Notes: generated by a model not told the origin, from the letters alone. Numbered from the stretch's first letter, positions 10,901 to 21,760 are shown. The stretch: DNA of 64,000 nucleotides from Cryptomeria japonica (GCF_030272615.1 NC_081414.1:335995927-336059926); one strand, 5' to 3'. Translations and numbers: made by a program.

Positions 10901-11719
10901 TTGCAGGAATACTGAGAATAATTCACCTGGTTTTTGTTTGGTATTGCACAGATCAGCCATGGTGATGTCGCGTTCAATATTATAAGAGTAATGAGATAGG
11001 AACTTCTGGATGAGTTCCTCAAATGTTCTAATGCCACCTGGTAGTCGGGAAAACCATGATGTGGTTGTTCCTCCCAAGCTTTGGGGAAAAAGGCGCATTA
11101 AGTATGTGTCTTCATATGCAACTTCGAGACAAGCGGAATGAAATTCTCGGACATGATCGCGGGGATCTCCCTTTCCTCTATATTTTTCGAATTTTGGTGT
11201 TTCGAATCCGCGTGGAAAGGGTGGCATATAAAGATTCCTATCAAACGGATAGGGACAGATGTCGTTAAGTGAGAATTGATTGGTCTTAACACCACTATGA
11301 AGTTGTTGGGCGAGATTCTCGACTTGTTGCCGCAACATCTCCATTTCATTAGGAGGAGGAGGTGGTGGGTTACCTCGAGGGATGTTATATCTGATGGGAT
11401 CTCTACGCCTTTCTTCCTCATGGCGACTTTGTCTTTCTGATGCTTGTCTTAATTGGGCAAGATCAAATTCTGAGGGGAGTTTGGCTCCTTCTTGAGCGAG
11501 TTTTAAGAAGTGAGCATCCGCATTGCTCCTGAGAATTTCATCAAATAATCTATTAAAGTGAGGGTTATGCTGAACCCTTTCGATTGTTGAAGGAGTGGGA
11601 CTACTTGGGTTTTCATCATTTACATTTCCTCCAAGTGCTTCTTGAAATTCATTGAGGTTGTCCTCTTCTTCCTCAATTTCTATTTCTCGTTGCCTTGATC
11701 GCGATCGGGTTTGAGCCAT
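4976..11719 (-). CDS. Gag-Pol polyprotein of a Tat-like Ty3/gypsy retrotransposon
   Basis: One open frame of 2247 codons. The N-terminus is charged, and a retrotransposon Gag domain lies near residues 170-300 (WFSRLPGG, FLSHYSYN). A CX2HX4-5HX4C-like knuckle is near 455 (YCEFHQGRGHKTSNC). The aspartic protease is near 680-760 (VLIDNGAG; the usual DTGA is DNGA). A G-patch-like stretch is near 925-970 (MGYDG...TGLGF), followed by a long Pro/Thr-rich linker. RT has YVDDLLAKS near 1553. The first RNase H appears degenerate (ISATSTALG where DAS is usual). A second, archaeal-type RNase H near 1840-1980 has YFDGS, AEYEAL, YGDSQ and NRAADA. Integrase has its HHCC finger (near 2073-2115), D in WGLDLVG, D in VTDNG and E in GQAEAS. 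The frame stops two codons after EAS, so the integrase C-terminal domain is absent. The protein would make and integrate element cDNA. Confidence 0.93.
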   Translation of the reverse strand: MAQTRSRSRQREIEIEEEEDNLNEFQEALGGNVNDENPSSPTPSTIERVQHNPHFNRLFDEILRSNADAHFLKLAQEGAKLPSEFDLAQLRQASERQSRHEEERRRDPIRYNIPRGNPPPPPPNEMEMLRQQVENLAQQLHSGVKTNQFSLNDICPYPFDRNLYMPPFPRGFETPKFEKYRGKGDPRDHVREFHSACLEVAYEDTYLMRLFPQSLGGTTTSWFSRLPGGIRTFEELIQKFLSHYSYNIERDITMADLCNTKQKPGELFSVFLQRWRQMSSRRSLQLPERELVEIFISNLNEEMEFHLDVKDTDSFNDMITKGIKCERALIKKGLIKIFNEPKDGPRLRFNSDKPNFWNKNKNIVNNGVVDARTVQNAQPVVRFAGQNPPPQNNTNVLPNQGLITSQDEPRPRPQKQKRTYTPLGEPIETVMRQLISQNLITLPKLSNYEPQVKPAWWRDTEYCEFHQGRGHKTSNCHRLKDLIQDLIDRGEIEIEGHDPKTTNNDHQMFKNPLPSQDQRGPSTSRRGPDTTDYTQAAYNYTVNHLYDANEQIATITFKNPTSNCNVVTRRGKVTIKAAPQGTTSIPKQYNLGEQLDKTPALISILELLRLSPSHKTILDQALQEASVPANLNTDQFQAMVGSLKSSPCLTFSESDNSSFQQPHNASLHIEGFVNQHRIKRVLIDNGAGLNICTLQLVTALGYAVESVDPRKKITIKAYDDAERSSKGAVVLPIRVGPVVKHIICQVLDLPLPYNLLLGRPWIHAMQAVPSTYHQCIKFPHNGVEITILGDANPFAFCHNISHQPEITVPNNREAISSTSYVNPASLASSNTPIPKQEKLKMKIAEEGPGEYNLSQLFCVGQMPTSPRTHGKPQQLLQQPLITPPCALTPFILGKSQEEETQDEDLADWIYKDPITTDKPQVTLPTEQYGKGLLIMQRMGYDGQSALGSCKQGRHEPLLPEFKPKGNTGLGFEKEILPKLRFKGKTSKPFCPPTAKRTPFIIKAPSNTIPTAPSRLTNPPQPSTIPIIPPNEPVIPSITPIAAATVSEPAATSMALVVPAETTESPLPILPVTNPLNPITVPAAPITTKIHKPITPAVFNSKDIPVWYSNRMLESDSETDSHEWEFYSVQLNTSDEEDTSPPPPGKDIPVYGEAQVKTTWVPELETSSTDPTSHPTPDSDRESTINDLHHTVLTLTDTSNELNLIDEVMPIIHPELIEWNQSNPPCLDLFQNDEAIIDFLELRDNLPSGDHKAGFAIELNSAAYFGADAKPFSCKNITLKHGSSSENHTVALFDPIKVKRKSVSNGENLSEAPEDEGFDILPANAQQERSTILIEETKEYNVGTPENPHIIHLASLLTPEEQPTFIEFFQQRQINFAWSYADMPGLDPDLVMHHLTVAKGAKPVKQKLRKMHPQIAVLVKTELKKLLDVGFIRPIDYAEWISNIVPVGKPKGGIRICTDFRDLNKACPKDDFPLPNIDIIVDLTAGHAMLSLMDGFSGYNQIKIAPEDQHKTAFTCPWGTYCWNVMPFGLKNAGATYQRAMTTIFHDMMHTIMEDYVDDLLAKSLTREGHLHILDKIFDRLEQYHVRLNPKKCVFGVTSGKLLGYIVSSKGIEVDPAKVKAIMDMPPPKNISQLRTLQGRLQSIRRFIAQLADKCHPFTHLLHKNIRFQWDDRCQQAFQALKDYLMNPPLLTPPDPSRPLLLYISATSTALGVLLAQHNAEGKECAIYYISRTLVGYELNYTPIERACLAVILAATKLRHYLLTHKVQLIAKIDPLKYLLSKAALTGRLAKWVMILSEFDIEYVDRKAIKGQVIADQLADAPLIGDHPLIFNFPDEEIFMITEAQPWKLYFDGSYTRHGSGAGILFITPQGDSIRKSYRLTFPCTNNIAEYEALITGLRLAIQWKLQELQVYGDSQLVIRQATDEYQTKDDKLMPYKQMVDSLKTSFTTITFEQIPRDQNRAADAMATIASLLDLPQNSTRYEFLVEQLWIPAYDIPESEMICRLVGSESPWYGEFYTYLRDHTPPPNQSNNQRKTFIRQTARYTIIAETLYRRSLDGTLLRCLEQAEITKALEEVHEGICGTHSSGPSLAKKIMRAGYYWPSMEKDSYYFVKKCKKCQVHGDLIHAPAQELQPITTPWPFCQWGLDLVGKIHPSSSNGHKFIITATEYFTKWIEAVPLTQVTGKQIASFILNYIICRYGVPMSIVTDNGLPFKNQDVHELCEKFHIQHRFSTPYYPQGNGQAEASKR

Positions 11720-14395
11720 TTTGTTTGCAAGTTTGTGTTGAAGTTGATTGAAGATGATGATGAGTTGTTCAATGAAAGATGGATGATTAGTGGATTGTAG
11801 ATCTCTAGCACTTTTAAGGTAGATGTAACCGAAATTCCTTTCTTTGAATTGCTTGTTTGTTTGATAAGTTTGGCTGTGATAAGGTGTAGAGAAATCTGAG
11901 ATGTGTTACAGATTTTGACTACCTAGCAATGAGAGGATTCACTCATGAACTAGTTTTAACCTGCGTAGATGTGTCTCTTAGGATGAGCTTATCCTAGATG
12001 TAGAAACAATCTAAAAGTGATGTGATGTGTTTGATTTCAAGCAATATCTAAAAAAGGAATCTTGGGACAAGAACCTCTTAATGTTTTGAGAGTTTTGGGA
12101 TGAATTGATGATGGAAAAATGATGTATGAATGAGATGATGGATGTTTTGTTTTCAACTTTAATAAAAACTTTGTGTTACAAATGGAACAAACTCTACTTC
12201 TTCCCTTTCAGGCGTTGGTGGCACTTCTCGAGCTGTGTTGTAGGTGATACAGATGTTTGGGAAGAAGTTGGGATTAATCTTTCCTCCTTGATTTTTGTGA
12301 TAACTCAGAGCTCTATATTGCATAAAAGCTCTGCGGTTCAGTGATTCTGAATCAAACTCGTTTGTTTTACCTTGAAGATAGAGACGCATGCGATGTAGAA
12401 AGACTCTATGTGAGACAAAGATTTGTCTATTGAGATAGAAGAATTTCCTCCTTTTGATCAAAGCCTTTGAGCTTAGTGGTCTCCTTTTCAAGGTGATATT
12501 CTGATGACACTTCTTCTTTCGCAAGATGTGAAGAATGGTCATAAATTTTTGATTCTTTGTTTGTTTGTACCTTGTTTTTGATGTTTTTGGTTGTGTTGAC
12601 AGATGTTGGATGAATACTTTGTTTTTGGGATTGATTTTCTGATTTTTCTTTGACAAGAAAACAAAGCAAGCACACAAACACAAGAATGTTGCCTCAAAAG
12701 GCACAAATGAGTATGGGTCTAGATCAACCCAATCCTTGGACTTGTTTTTGACCCTTCCTTTAGATTTATTTTAAGGTGTAATTCCAAAGCCTGAAGTCGG
12801 CTCAATTTGCACTAGGTCTATAAAACGAACACACTTCAAACACTTTTTATCCCTAAGGTCAAATGGCCAGTTGTGATAAATTTAGCCCACATCTTGATAT
12901 TTCTTCGACTTTGGTACTACATACCTTATGAATCCCGCCGTGGCAGGTAAGGATGTGATATACTAAGTCTTGCACGAGCATAACAAATAGATGATCCCTA
13001 TGATGGGGGAGTCACCACTTTTATCAAGCCACAAGTGACCTTTCAAAAAGCTATGTTTCTACTCAAGGAAATATGTATGGTGAGTATCTTGGGAGCAAAA
13101 CCATCTATGCTCTTGCACTAAATTATACCTCAAATATCCTCAATCAATAGAACGGGTGGGCTACTACTTAAAGGTGTTTAGTCATGTTCGATGTTTTTGG
13201 ACATAAGTTCATTCTGCAGTGACTCACTTAAGAGCCTTGTAACTGGTGGTGGGGCCCATTTGTCCTTTCGGCCAGTTACACTGTAGGAACAGCTATACCC
13301 AAGGCTACAGCTTTCGCTCACACCTGATTTCTATAGCGGCTCGAAGGATTTACCGCTCAAGGTCGTTCCCAAGAGTGATGTGTCTCTTGGCAGGCCTCTC
13401 TTAAAAAGATAAAATTTTGAGTGTTACTAACACTTTTCTCTTGCACCTAGGACCACGAAAGCCAAGGGAGAGGATAGTGTGTGTTAGAAGTAGGACCACT
13501 CGACCAACTCTTTGCACAAGTGTGCCAAGCACGAAAAACACTTGTTCTTTTTAATCTGTCATTGCAATGTGATCTAACTATTTGGAGATGTTGCTCCAAC
13601 AATCATGGTGTTCTTTTTAATTTTCAAAGGCAATTGTTTGAGTAAACTAGAATTTGAAATCCTGGTCAACTTAATGAAAAACACGTTTGCATGAAGTAAA
13701 ATTGCTTTGAAAATGAGACAAGTTGATTGTGAATTTTATTTGCACCAAAAATGGAAGTGTGGATTGTGAGTTTTATCTTGATGCAAGAAATAAAATTTGC
13801 TTTGTTGATTTTAAGCACCAAAACGAAGTTTGTTTCCTAACTTGCAAAAAAAATAAAGTTGTTTTTGTATAAGTTTGTGGTTCTTTTTACCTTTGAACAA
13901 TGAAATTCTTTTTAAGAGCCCCAAACAAATGTGTGATTCTTTTTTAAAAGCCCAAACTTGAAATGTGAAGTTAATTTTAAACCGAAATAAAAAGTGAATT
14001 CATTTTTAAAACCAACTTCAAAAACAAGTTAGTAAAAAATATAAATCTACTCTTTAATCTAATTTAAATCTGCACAAAAGAGAAAAATAGTTAGTAAAAT
14101 CCGCCTATTTGGTGGGCTTCTACAAGCCTAAATTTTTATTTTTTTTGGTTACAAAGTGATTTGTACAACGTTTTGTTACAATAGCGCTAGTCTGCGTTTG
14201 AACAGAGGCACTATTTAACACAAACGTATTAAAAGAAAGGGAAAGACAGAGAAGGGAAAAGCACTGAAACAGGGGGAATAGCGCCAAAATAATGCCAAAC
14301 GCACCAAAACAGTGTCAAAATCGCAACCTGTGTGACATTTTCAACATTCAAACATGTTATTGGTTAAAAAAAAAAAAATTGATCTTTTTGGTGTT
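11720..14395 (-). other. Gypsy 5' untranslated leader
   Basis: These 2.7 kb lie between the PBS and the gag start. The longest minus-strand ORF here (181 codons, 12159-12704) has low-complexity Lys/Phe-rich composition and no motif I recognise. Some Tat/Ogre elements carry an extra ORF in this position, but nothing here supports that. The 13550-14160 part is AT-rich with repeated AAGTTTG and TTTTTAA phrases. Confidence 0.6.
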
Positions 14396-14417
14396 TGGAT
14401 TCACGTCGGGTTCACCA
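14396..14417 (-). other. Primer-binding site, fits tRNA-Trp
   Basis: Two bases inside the 5' LTR, the minus strand reads TGGTGAACCCGACGTGAAT. The plus strand GATTCACGTCGGGTTCACCA matches the 3' end of plant tRNA-Trp(CCA) as I remember it, including the acceptor strand and CCA tail. The more common plant primer, initiator tRNA-Met (TGGTATCAGAGC), does not fit. Confidence 0.75.
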
Positions 14418-14419
14418 AA

Positions 14420-16274
14420 TGATGCTCTGCAAAAAGGATTAGAAAATCTGTTTGATGGCAACACACACAAGAGCACAAGAAACAAACGTTAGTGTTAGCA
14501 ACAAAAGATTATCCTAAACAGGCATATCAAGAGAGATATTAAGCATGAAATAGAAAGCATATAAACATAGAATGAAATAGCTAATCAAGATGCTCATAGT
14601 TGCTCCTCCCTTGTTCCTCTCCTCTCCAAGTCCCAAATGAGTGTAGCTCTCAGCTTTTAGCACTAGCCATGGATGCCATATGGAGATTCAAGATGGTTGA
14701 ATATGATAAGCAAATACTATGCAAGAGTAGATAGTGATGCTATGAAAAAGCTCTATGCTAATGCCAGTATAACAACAATACTCTAAAATGCTTCTCCTTT
14801 TGCTTGAGGAGAAGGGTTCTATTTATAGAAGAAATAGGGAAATGAAGGGTTAAGATTGAGCAATCTTAACAAGGGTTAGGATTGAAAGTTGGGGATCCAT
14901 GTGCACAATTGGCACCAATAAAATGGTGACAAGTGTCAACATAGGATTGGGTTGAGAGAAGAGGTTGGAGGCATTAAAGGCCTGAGAAGACCTCATGGTT
15001 ATCTAGAAGGTAAGGGTCAAGTCTAAATTAAGATTACCCATTGGATTAAGAGTTAATCCAAGGATAAACCTTTGTGCAAATGTTTAAGAGATAATCATGG
15101 TCAAAGCATTAATGGCCTGATGAGACCTTTGGGTTGGGTAGAGGTTGAGTCAAAACAAATGTTTTAACCATGTGGGAGGGTTGAATTAACCATTAATGGT
15201 TATTGGAGACTTTGGGGATTAAGTGGTTGAAGGTTGAAAGCCTTCAATGGTTATCAAAGACTTTGAGCCATTTAGTGGTTGAAGGTTGGAAGCTTTCAAA
15301 GGTTATCCAAGACTTTGAGGGTTAATTTGTTGAACACACAAAGCATTAATTGCTTTTCAAAGACTTTGGAGTATTTGAGAAGTGACTCCAATTTGCTTAG
15401 GAATGTGACAATATTTAGGGGATGGATTAGGCTAATTAGGAAGGGTTTAGAAGAATCTAGAAGGGGTTTAGGCATACAAGTGGATTTTGTAGGAAAATGC
15501 AAGTGGGAGAAATTTTGGTATTTTCAATTAAAATAAAATCATTTATTTCAATTAAATGGTGTAATTTGCATTTGGATAAATATTCAAATAAATATTAATT
15601 TATTTAAATGAGAAAAATGAAGATAAAGCATTAAAATGCTTGAAGACTTTGAGGGAAACCATTAAAGGCTTGAAGACTTTAAGGAAAACCATTAAAGTCT
15701 TAAGAAGACTATAGAAGGAAGCCATCAAGTTTGAAGACTTTAAAGCCATCAAGTTTGACTACTTTAAGGGAAACCATTAAAGGTTTCAAGTGGGTGAGGA
15801 TAAATAGGATTTTAAATAAATAATTTATTTAAAATAGTTGTGCAACTTGCTTTTGTAGGAAAATACAAGTGGGTGGAGGATAAAGGTGATTTAAATAAAT
15901 TATTTATTTAAAATAATTGTGCAACTTGCATTTGTAGGAAAATGCAAGTGGGTGGAGGATAAAGGTGATTTAAATAAATGTTAATTTATTTAAATGTGAG
16001 AGGTGGGATTTTGGGGGAATTTAAATAAATATTAATTTATTTAAATGTGAGAGAAGATTTAATTAAACAAATATGATTTATTTATTTAATTAATGGTCTG
16101 AATTTGGTTAAGTGAATTAAATCAAATAAATTGAATAATTTATTTAATTAATAGGAGAAGAGGGTTAAGATGAATTAATTAAATATTAATTTAATTAATT
16201 ATTAATTGATGGTTAAATAATCAAATAAATACTAAGTATTCATTTAATTAAGTGGACAGATTTATGTGACTACA
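14420..16274 (-). repeat. Gypsy LTR (5' LTR in element sense, promoter-bearing)
   Basis: This is the identical-length partner of 791-2645, with TG...CA ends. The only difference noticed is A at 15373 against C at 1744. In element sense U3 would be about 1.45 kb, with the TATA box at 14819-14828, leaving roughly 370-400 bp for R plus U5 before the PBS. Confidence 0.95.
14819..14828 (-). promoter_or_regulatory. TATA box in the gypsy 5' LTR
   Basis: The minus strand reads CTATAAATAG, a canonical plant TATA box, about 400 bp from the U5 end of the LTR. The same box is in the 3' LTR at 1190-1199. Position and consensus fit; no expression evidence is available. Confidence 0.6.
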
Positions 16275-16279
16275 GTTAG
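16275..16279. repeat. Target-site duplication of the gypsy element, right copy
   Basis: GTTAG follows the CA end of the LTR and matches 786-790. Joining the two flanks at this pentamer restores an uninterrupted telomere-like array. Confidence 0.85.
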
Positions 16280-19200
16280 GGTTTGGATTTACATCATGAT
16301 TAGGGTTAGGGTTAAGATTGTGGTTAGGATTAGGATTTACATTTATGGTTAGTTTTATGTTTAGGGTTACAGTTTATACATCATCGTGTTAGGGTGAGGG
16401 TTAGCACAATGGTTAGGGTTATGGTTAAGTTTAAGATTGTGGTTAGGCTTAACATTTATAATTATGGTTAGGGTTATGTGTAGGGTTAGGATTTATATCA
16501 TAGGAATAGGGTTAGGGTTAGGATTATAGATAGATTTTACATCATTGTTAGGGTTAGGTTAATGGTTAGAGTCAGGGTTAGGGTTAGGGTTAAGACTGTG
16601 TTTAGGCTTAGGATTTATGGTTATGGTTAGGATTATGTGTAGGGTTAGGATGTATATCATAGGGTTATAGTTATGGTTTGTATGACTTTTAGGGTTAGGT
16701 TAATGGTTAGGGTTATGGTTGTAGTAAGGGTTTATATCATTGTTAGAGTTAGGTTAATGGTTAGGCTTAGGATTTAGTATTATTGTTATGATTATTTCTA
16801 GGTTTAGGGTTTATATCATAGGATTAATATTAGGGTTATGATTAGGATTTATGATTATGGTTAGTTTTACATTTAGGGTTAGGGTTTATATCACAACATT
16901 AGGGTTAGGATTAGCATCAAGGTTAGGGTTATAGTTAAGTTTATGATTGTGGTTCAAAGGATTAATATTTAAAAGTATGGCTAGGGTTATGTCTATGGTT
17001 AGGGTTTATATCATAGGGTTAAGGGTTAGGGTTAGGATTATAGATAGATATTACATCATTCTTAGGTTTACGTTAATGGTTAGGGTTAGGGTCAGGGTCA
17101 AGATTATGTTTAGGCATATGATTTATGGTTATGCTTAGGATTATGTGTAGGGCTAGGGTTTATATAATAGGGTTAGACTTAGGGTTAGGGGTTAGGGTTA
17201 GGGTTAGGGTTATAGTTGTGTTTTGCATCACTTTTAGGGTTGGGTTAATGGTTAGGGTTTGCATTTACATCATGGTTAGGGTTAAGGGTAGGGTTAGGGT
17301 TAAGATTGAGGTTATGCTTATGATTTAGGGTTATGTTTAGGATTATGTCCAAGGTTAGCTTTTATATCATAGGGTTACGGTTAGGATTAGGATTATGTTT
17401 ATGGTTTATATCATTGTTAGGGTTAAGTTAATGGGTACAGTTTGGATTTACAACATGGTTAGGGTTAGGGTCTGGCTAATGGTCATAGTTTGCATCACTT
17501 TTAGGGTTAGGATTGTAGTAAGGGTTTATATCATTATTAGGGTTAGGTTAATGATTAGGTTTTGGATTTAGGGTTTAAGGTTAGAGTTAGGATTAGGGTT
17601 ACAATTATTGTTAGGGCTAGGATTTAATGTTACTATTATGATAATTTCTAGGGTTAGGGTTTATATCATGGGCTTAGGATCAGGGTTAGGATTAGGATTT
17701 ATGATTATGGTTAATTTTATGTTTAGGGGTATGGTTTATATCACAATGTCAGGGTTAAGGTTTATATTAGAGGGTTAGAGTTAGGGTTAAGGGTTAGGGT
17801 TAGGATTATAGTTAGGGTTTACAACATTGTTAAGGTTAGGCTAATGGTTAGGGTTTAGATTTATATCATGGTTAGGATTAAGGTTAGGGAAAGGGTTAAG
17901 ATTATTGTTAGGCTTAGGATTTAGGGTTACATTTAGGATTGTGTCTAGGGTTAGGTTTATATTTATTGTTATGGTTATGGTTTGGATTTATATTTATGGT
18001 TTGCATCACTTTTAGGGTTAGGTTAATGGTTAGGATTAGGATTGCAGTACAGGTTTACATCATTGTTAGGGTTAGGTTAATGGTTAGGTTTTGGATTTAG
18101 GGTTAAGGTTAGGGTTAGGTTTACAATTGTTGTTAAGATTAGTATTTAGTGTTATTGTTATGATTATTTCTAGGGTTAGGCTTTATATCATGGGATTATA
18201 ATTAGGGTTAGGATTAAGATTTACGATTATGGTTAGTTTTATGTTTAGGGTTAGGGTTTATATCACAACATTAGGAGTGGGGTTCAGGTTTTAAGGTTTA
18301 TATTAGAGGCTTAGAGTTATAGTTTTAAGGGTTAGGGTTAGGATGGTAGTTAGGGTTTACATCATTGTTGTGGTTAGGCTAATGGTTAGGGTTTGGATTT
18401 ATATCATGGTTAGGGTTAAGGTTAGGGATAGGGTTAAGATTATGGTTATGCTTAGGATTTAGGATCATGTTTAGGATTATGTGCAATGTTAGGGTTTATA
18501 TCATAGGGTTAGGGTTAGGATTAGGATTATGTTTATGGTTTATATCATTGTTAGGGTTAAGTTAATGGGTACATTTTGGATTTACAACATGGCTAGGGTT
18601 AGGGTTTGGCTAATGGTTATGGTTTGCATCACTTTTAGGGTTAGGTTAATGGTTAGGGTTAGGGTTGTAGTAAGGGTTTACTTCATTGTTAGGGTTAGGT
18701 TAATGGTTAGGTTTTGGATTTAGGGTTTAAGGTTACAGTTACGGTTAGTGTTACGATTATTGTCAGGGTCAGGATTTAATGTTACTGTTATGATTATTTC
18801 TAGGGTTAGGGTTTATATCATGGGCTTAGGATCAAGGTTAGGATTAGGATTTACGATTATGGTTAATTTTATGTTTAGGTGTATAGTTTATATCATAATG
18901 TTAGGGTTAGGGTTTATATTAGAAGGTTAGAGTTAGGGTTAAGGGTTAGGGTTAGGATTATAGTTAGGGTTTATATCATTGCTAAGGTTAGGTTAATGGT
19001 TAGGGTTTAGATTTATATCATGGTTAGGATTAAGGTTAGGGAAAGGGTTAAGATTATGGTTAGGCTTAGGATTTAGGGTTACATTTAGGATTATGTCTAG
19101 GTTTAGGGTTTATATTTATTGTTATGGTTATAGTTTGGATTTATATCATGGGATTATAATTAGGGTCAGGATTAGGATTTACAATTATGGTTAGTTTTGT

Positions 19201-21760
19201 GTTTAGGGTTAGGGTTTATATCACAACATTAGGAGTGGGGTCAAGGGTTTAAGGTTTATATTAGAGGCTTAGAGTTATAGTTTTAAGGGTTGGGGTTAGG
19301 ATTGTAGTTAGGGTTTACATCATTGTTGGGGTTTGGCTAATGGTTAGGGTTTGGATTTATATCATGGTTAGGGTTAAGGTTAGGGATAGGGTTAAGATTA
19401 TGGTTATGCTTAGGATTTAGGGTTATGTTTAGGATGATGTGAAAGGTTAGGGTTTATATCATAGGGTTAGGGTTAGCATTAGGATTATGTTTATGGTTTA
19501 TATCATTGTTAGGGTTAAGTTAGTGGGTATATTTTGGATTTACAACATGGCTAGGGTTAGGGTTTGGCTAATGGTTATGGTTTGCATCACTTTTAGGGTT
19601 AGGTTAATGGTTAGGGTTAGGTTAATGGTTAAGTTTTGGATTTAGGGTTTAAGGTTACAGTTACGGTTAGTGTTACGATTATTGTTAGGGTCAAGATTTA
19701 AGGTTACTGTTATGATTATTTCTAGGGTTAGGGTTTATATCCTGGGCTTAGGATTAGGGTTAGGATTAGGATTTATGATTATATTTAATTTTATGTTTAG
19801 GGTTATAGTTTATATCACAATGTTAGGGTTAGGGTTTATATTAGAAGGTTAGAGTTAGGGTTAAGGGTTACGGTTAGGATTATAGTTAGTGTTTACATCA
19901 TTGCTAAGGTTAGGCTAATGGTTAGGGTTTAGATTTATATCATGGTTAGGATTAAGGTTAGGGAAAGGGTTAAGATTATGGTTAGGCTTAGGATTTAGGG
20001 TTACATTTAGGATTATGTCTAGGTTTATGGTTTATATTTATTATTATGGTTATAGTTTGGATTTATATTTATGGTTTGCATCACTTTTAGGGTTAGGTTA
20101 ATGGTTAGGATTAGGATTGCAGTACGGGTTTACATCATCATTAGGGTTAGGTTAATGGTTAGGTTTTGGACTTAGGGTTAAGGTTAGGGTTAGGTATATA
20201 ATTATTGTTAAGATTAGTATTTAGTGTTATTGTTATGATTATTTCTATGGTTAGGCTTTATATCATGGGATTATGATTAGGGTTAGGATTAGGATTTATG
20301 ATTATGGTTAGTTTTGTGTTTAGGGTTAGGGTTTACATCACAACATTAGCATTGGGGTTAAGGGTTTAAGGTTTATATTAGAGGCTTAGAGTTATAGTTT
20401 AAGGGTTAGGGTTAGGATTGTAGTTAGGGTTTACATCATTGTTAGGGTTAGACTAATGGTTAGGGTTAAGGTTAGGGATAGGGTTAAGGTTAGGGATAGG
20501 GTTAAGATTATGGTTATGCTTAGGATTTAGGGTTATGTTTAGGATTATGTGCAATGTTAGGGTTTATATCATAGGGTTAGGGTTAGGATTAGGATTATGT
20601 TTATGGTTTATATCATTGTTAGGGTTAAGTTAATGGGTACAGTTTGGATTTACAACATGGCTAGGGTTAGGGTTTGGCTAATGGTTATGGTTTGCATCAC
20701 TTTTAGGGTTAGGTTAATTGTTAGGGTTAGGGTTGTAGTAAGGGTTTACATCATTGTTAGGGTTAGGTTAATGGTTAGGTTTTGGATTTAGGGTTTAAGG
20801 TTACAGTTGCGATTATTGTTACGATTATTGTTAGGGTCAGGATTTAATTTTACTGTTATGATTGTTTCTAGGGTTAGGGTTTATATCATGGGATTAAGAT
20901 CAGGGTTAGGATTAGGATTTACGATTATGGTTAATTTTATGCTTAGGGGTATAGTTTATATCACAATGTTAGGGTTAGGGTTTATATTAGAAGGTTAGAG
21001 TTCGGGTTAAGGGTTAGGGTTAGGATTATAGTTAGGGTTTACATCATTGCTAAGGTGAGGCTAACGGTTAGGGTTTAGATTTATATCATGGTTAGGATTA
21101 AGGTTAGGGAAAGGGTTAAGATTATGGTTAGGCTTAGGATTTAGGGTTACATTTAGGATTATGTCTAGGTTTAGGGTTTATATTTATTGTTATGGTTATA
21201 GTTTGGATTTATATTTATGGTTTGCATCACTTTTAGGGTTAGGTTAATGGTTAGGATTAGGATTGCAATACAACTTTACATCATCGTTAGGGTTAGGTTA
21301 ATGGTTAGGTTTTGGATTTAGGGTTAAGGTTAGGGTTAAGTATATAATTGTTGTTAAGATTACTATTTAGTGTTATTGTTATGATTATTTCTAGGGTTAG
21401 GCTTTATATCATGGGATTATGATTAGGGTTATGATTAGGATTTACGATTATGGTTATTTTTATGTTTAGGGTTAGGGTTTATATCACAACATTAGCATTG
21501 GGGTTAAGGGTTTAAGGTTTATATTAGAGGGTTAGAGTTACGGTTTCAAGGGTTAGGGTTAGGATTGTAGTTAGGGTTTACATCATTGTTAGGGTTAGGC
21601 TAATGGTTAGGATTAAGGTTAGGGATAGGGTTAAGATTATGGTTAGGCTTAGGATTAGGCTTATGTTTAGGATTATCTCAAGGGTTAGGGTTTGTATCAT
21701 AGGTTAAGTGTTAGTGTTAAGGGTTAGGGTTTGGATTGTAGTAAGGGTGAAGTTAGGGTT
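16275..21760 (+). repeat. Interstitial telomere-like array with ~1 kb higher-order repeats
   Basis: About 5.5 kb of degenerate TTAGGG/TTTAGGG-type repeat, all with the G-rich strand on plus. Longer units are superimposed: the phrase TATTAGAGG recurs at 18301, 19259, 20376 and 21522. Near-identical blocks begin at 18529 and 20597 (2068 bp apart), and a second set at about 18748, 19670 and 20816. The higher-order unit is therefore about 0.92-1.15 kb, with indels between copies. The Val/Arg-rich small ORFs here are by-products of the repeat. No gene is seen. Confidence 0.9.

Larger units (their letters stand above)
791..16274 (-). mobile_element. Complete Ty3/gypsy LTR retrotransposon, Tat-like lineage
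   Basis: The element is 15,484 bp on the minus strand. It has two 1855-bp LTRs (791-2645 and 14420-16274), both with TG...CA ends, a 5-bp TSD GTTAG, a PBS 2 nt inside the 5' LTR (14396-14417) and a PPT abutting the 3' LTR (2646-2658). The single gag-pol frame has the order Gag, zinc knuckle, protease, RT, RNase H, second archaeal-type RNase H, integrase, which is typical of the plant Tat group. Reading the LTRs side by side I found one difference (C at 1744, A at 15373), so the insertion is very recent. The integrase reading frame ends early (see the gag-pol entry). Confidence 0.93.

Noticed and set aside
12159-12704. 181-codon minus ORF in the gypsy leader, possible extra ORF as in Ogre elements
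   Set aside because: Low complexity, no motif, no start context; not supported beyond being open.
1650-15536. 85-codon ORF present in both gypsy LTRs (1650-1907, 15279-15536)
   Set aside because: Lies antisense to the element in its U3, is duplicated only because the LTR is, and has no motif.
16947-20998. Several 60-67 codon plus-strand ORFs rich in Val, Arg, Gly and Met
   Set aside because: They are direct translations of the telomere-like repeat and recur with the higher-order unit; no coding evidence.
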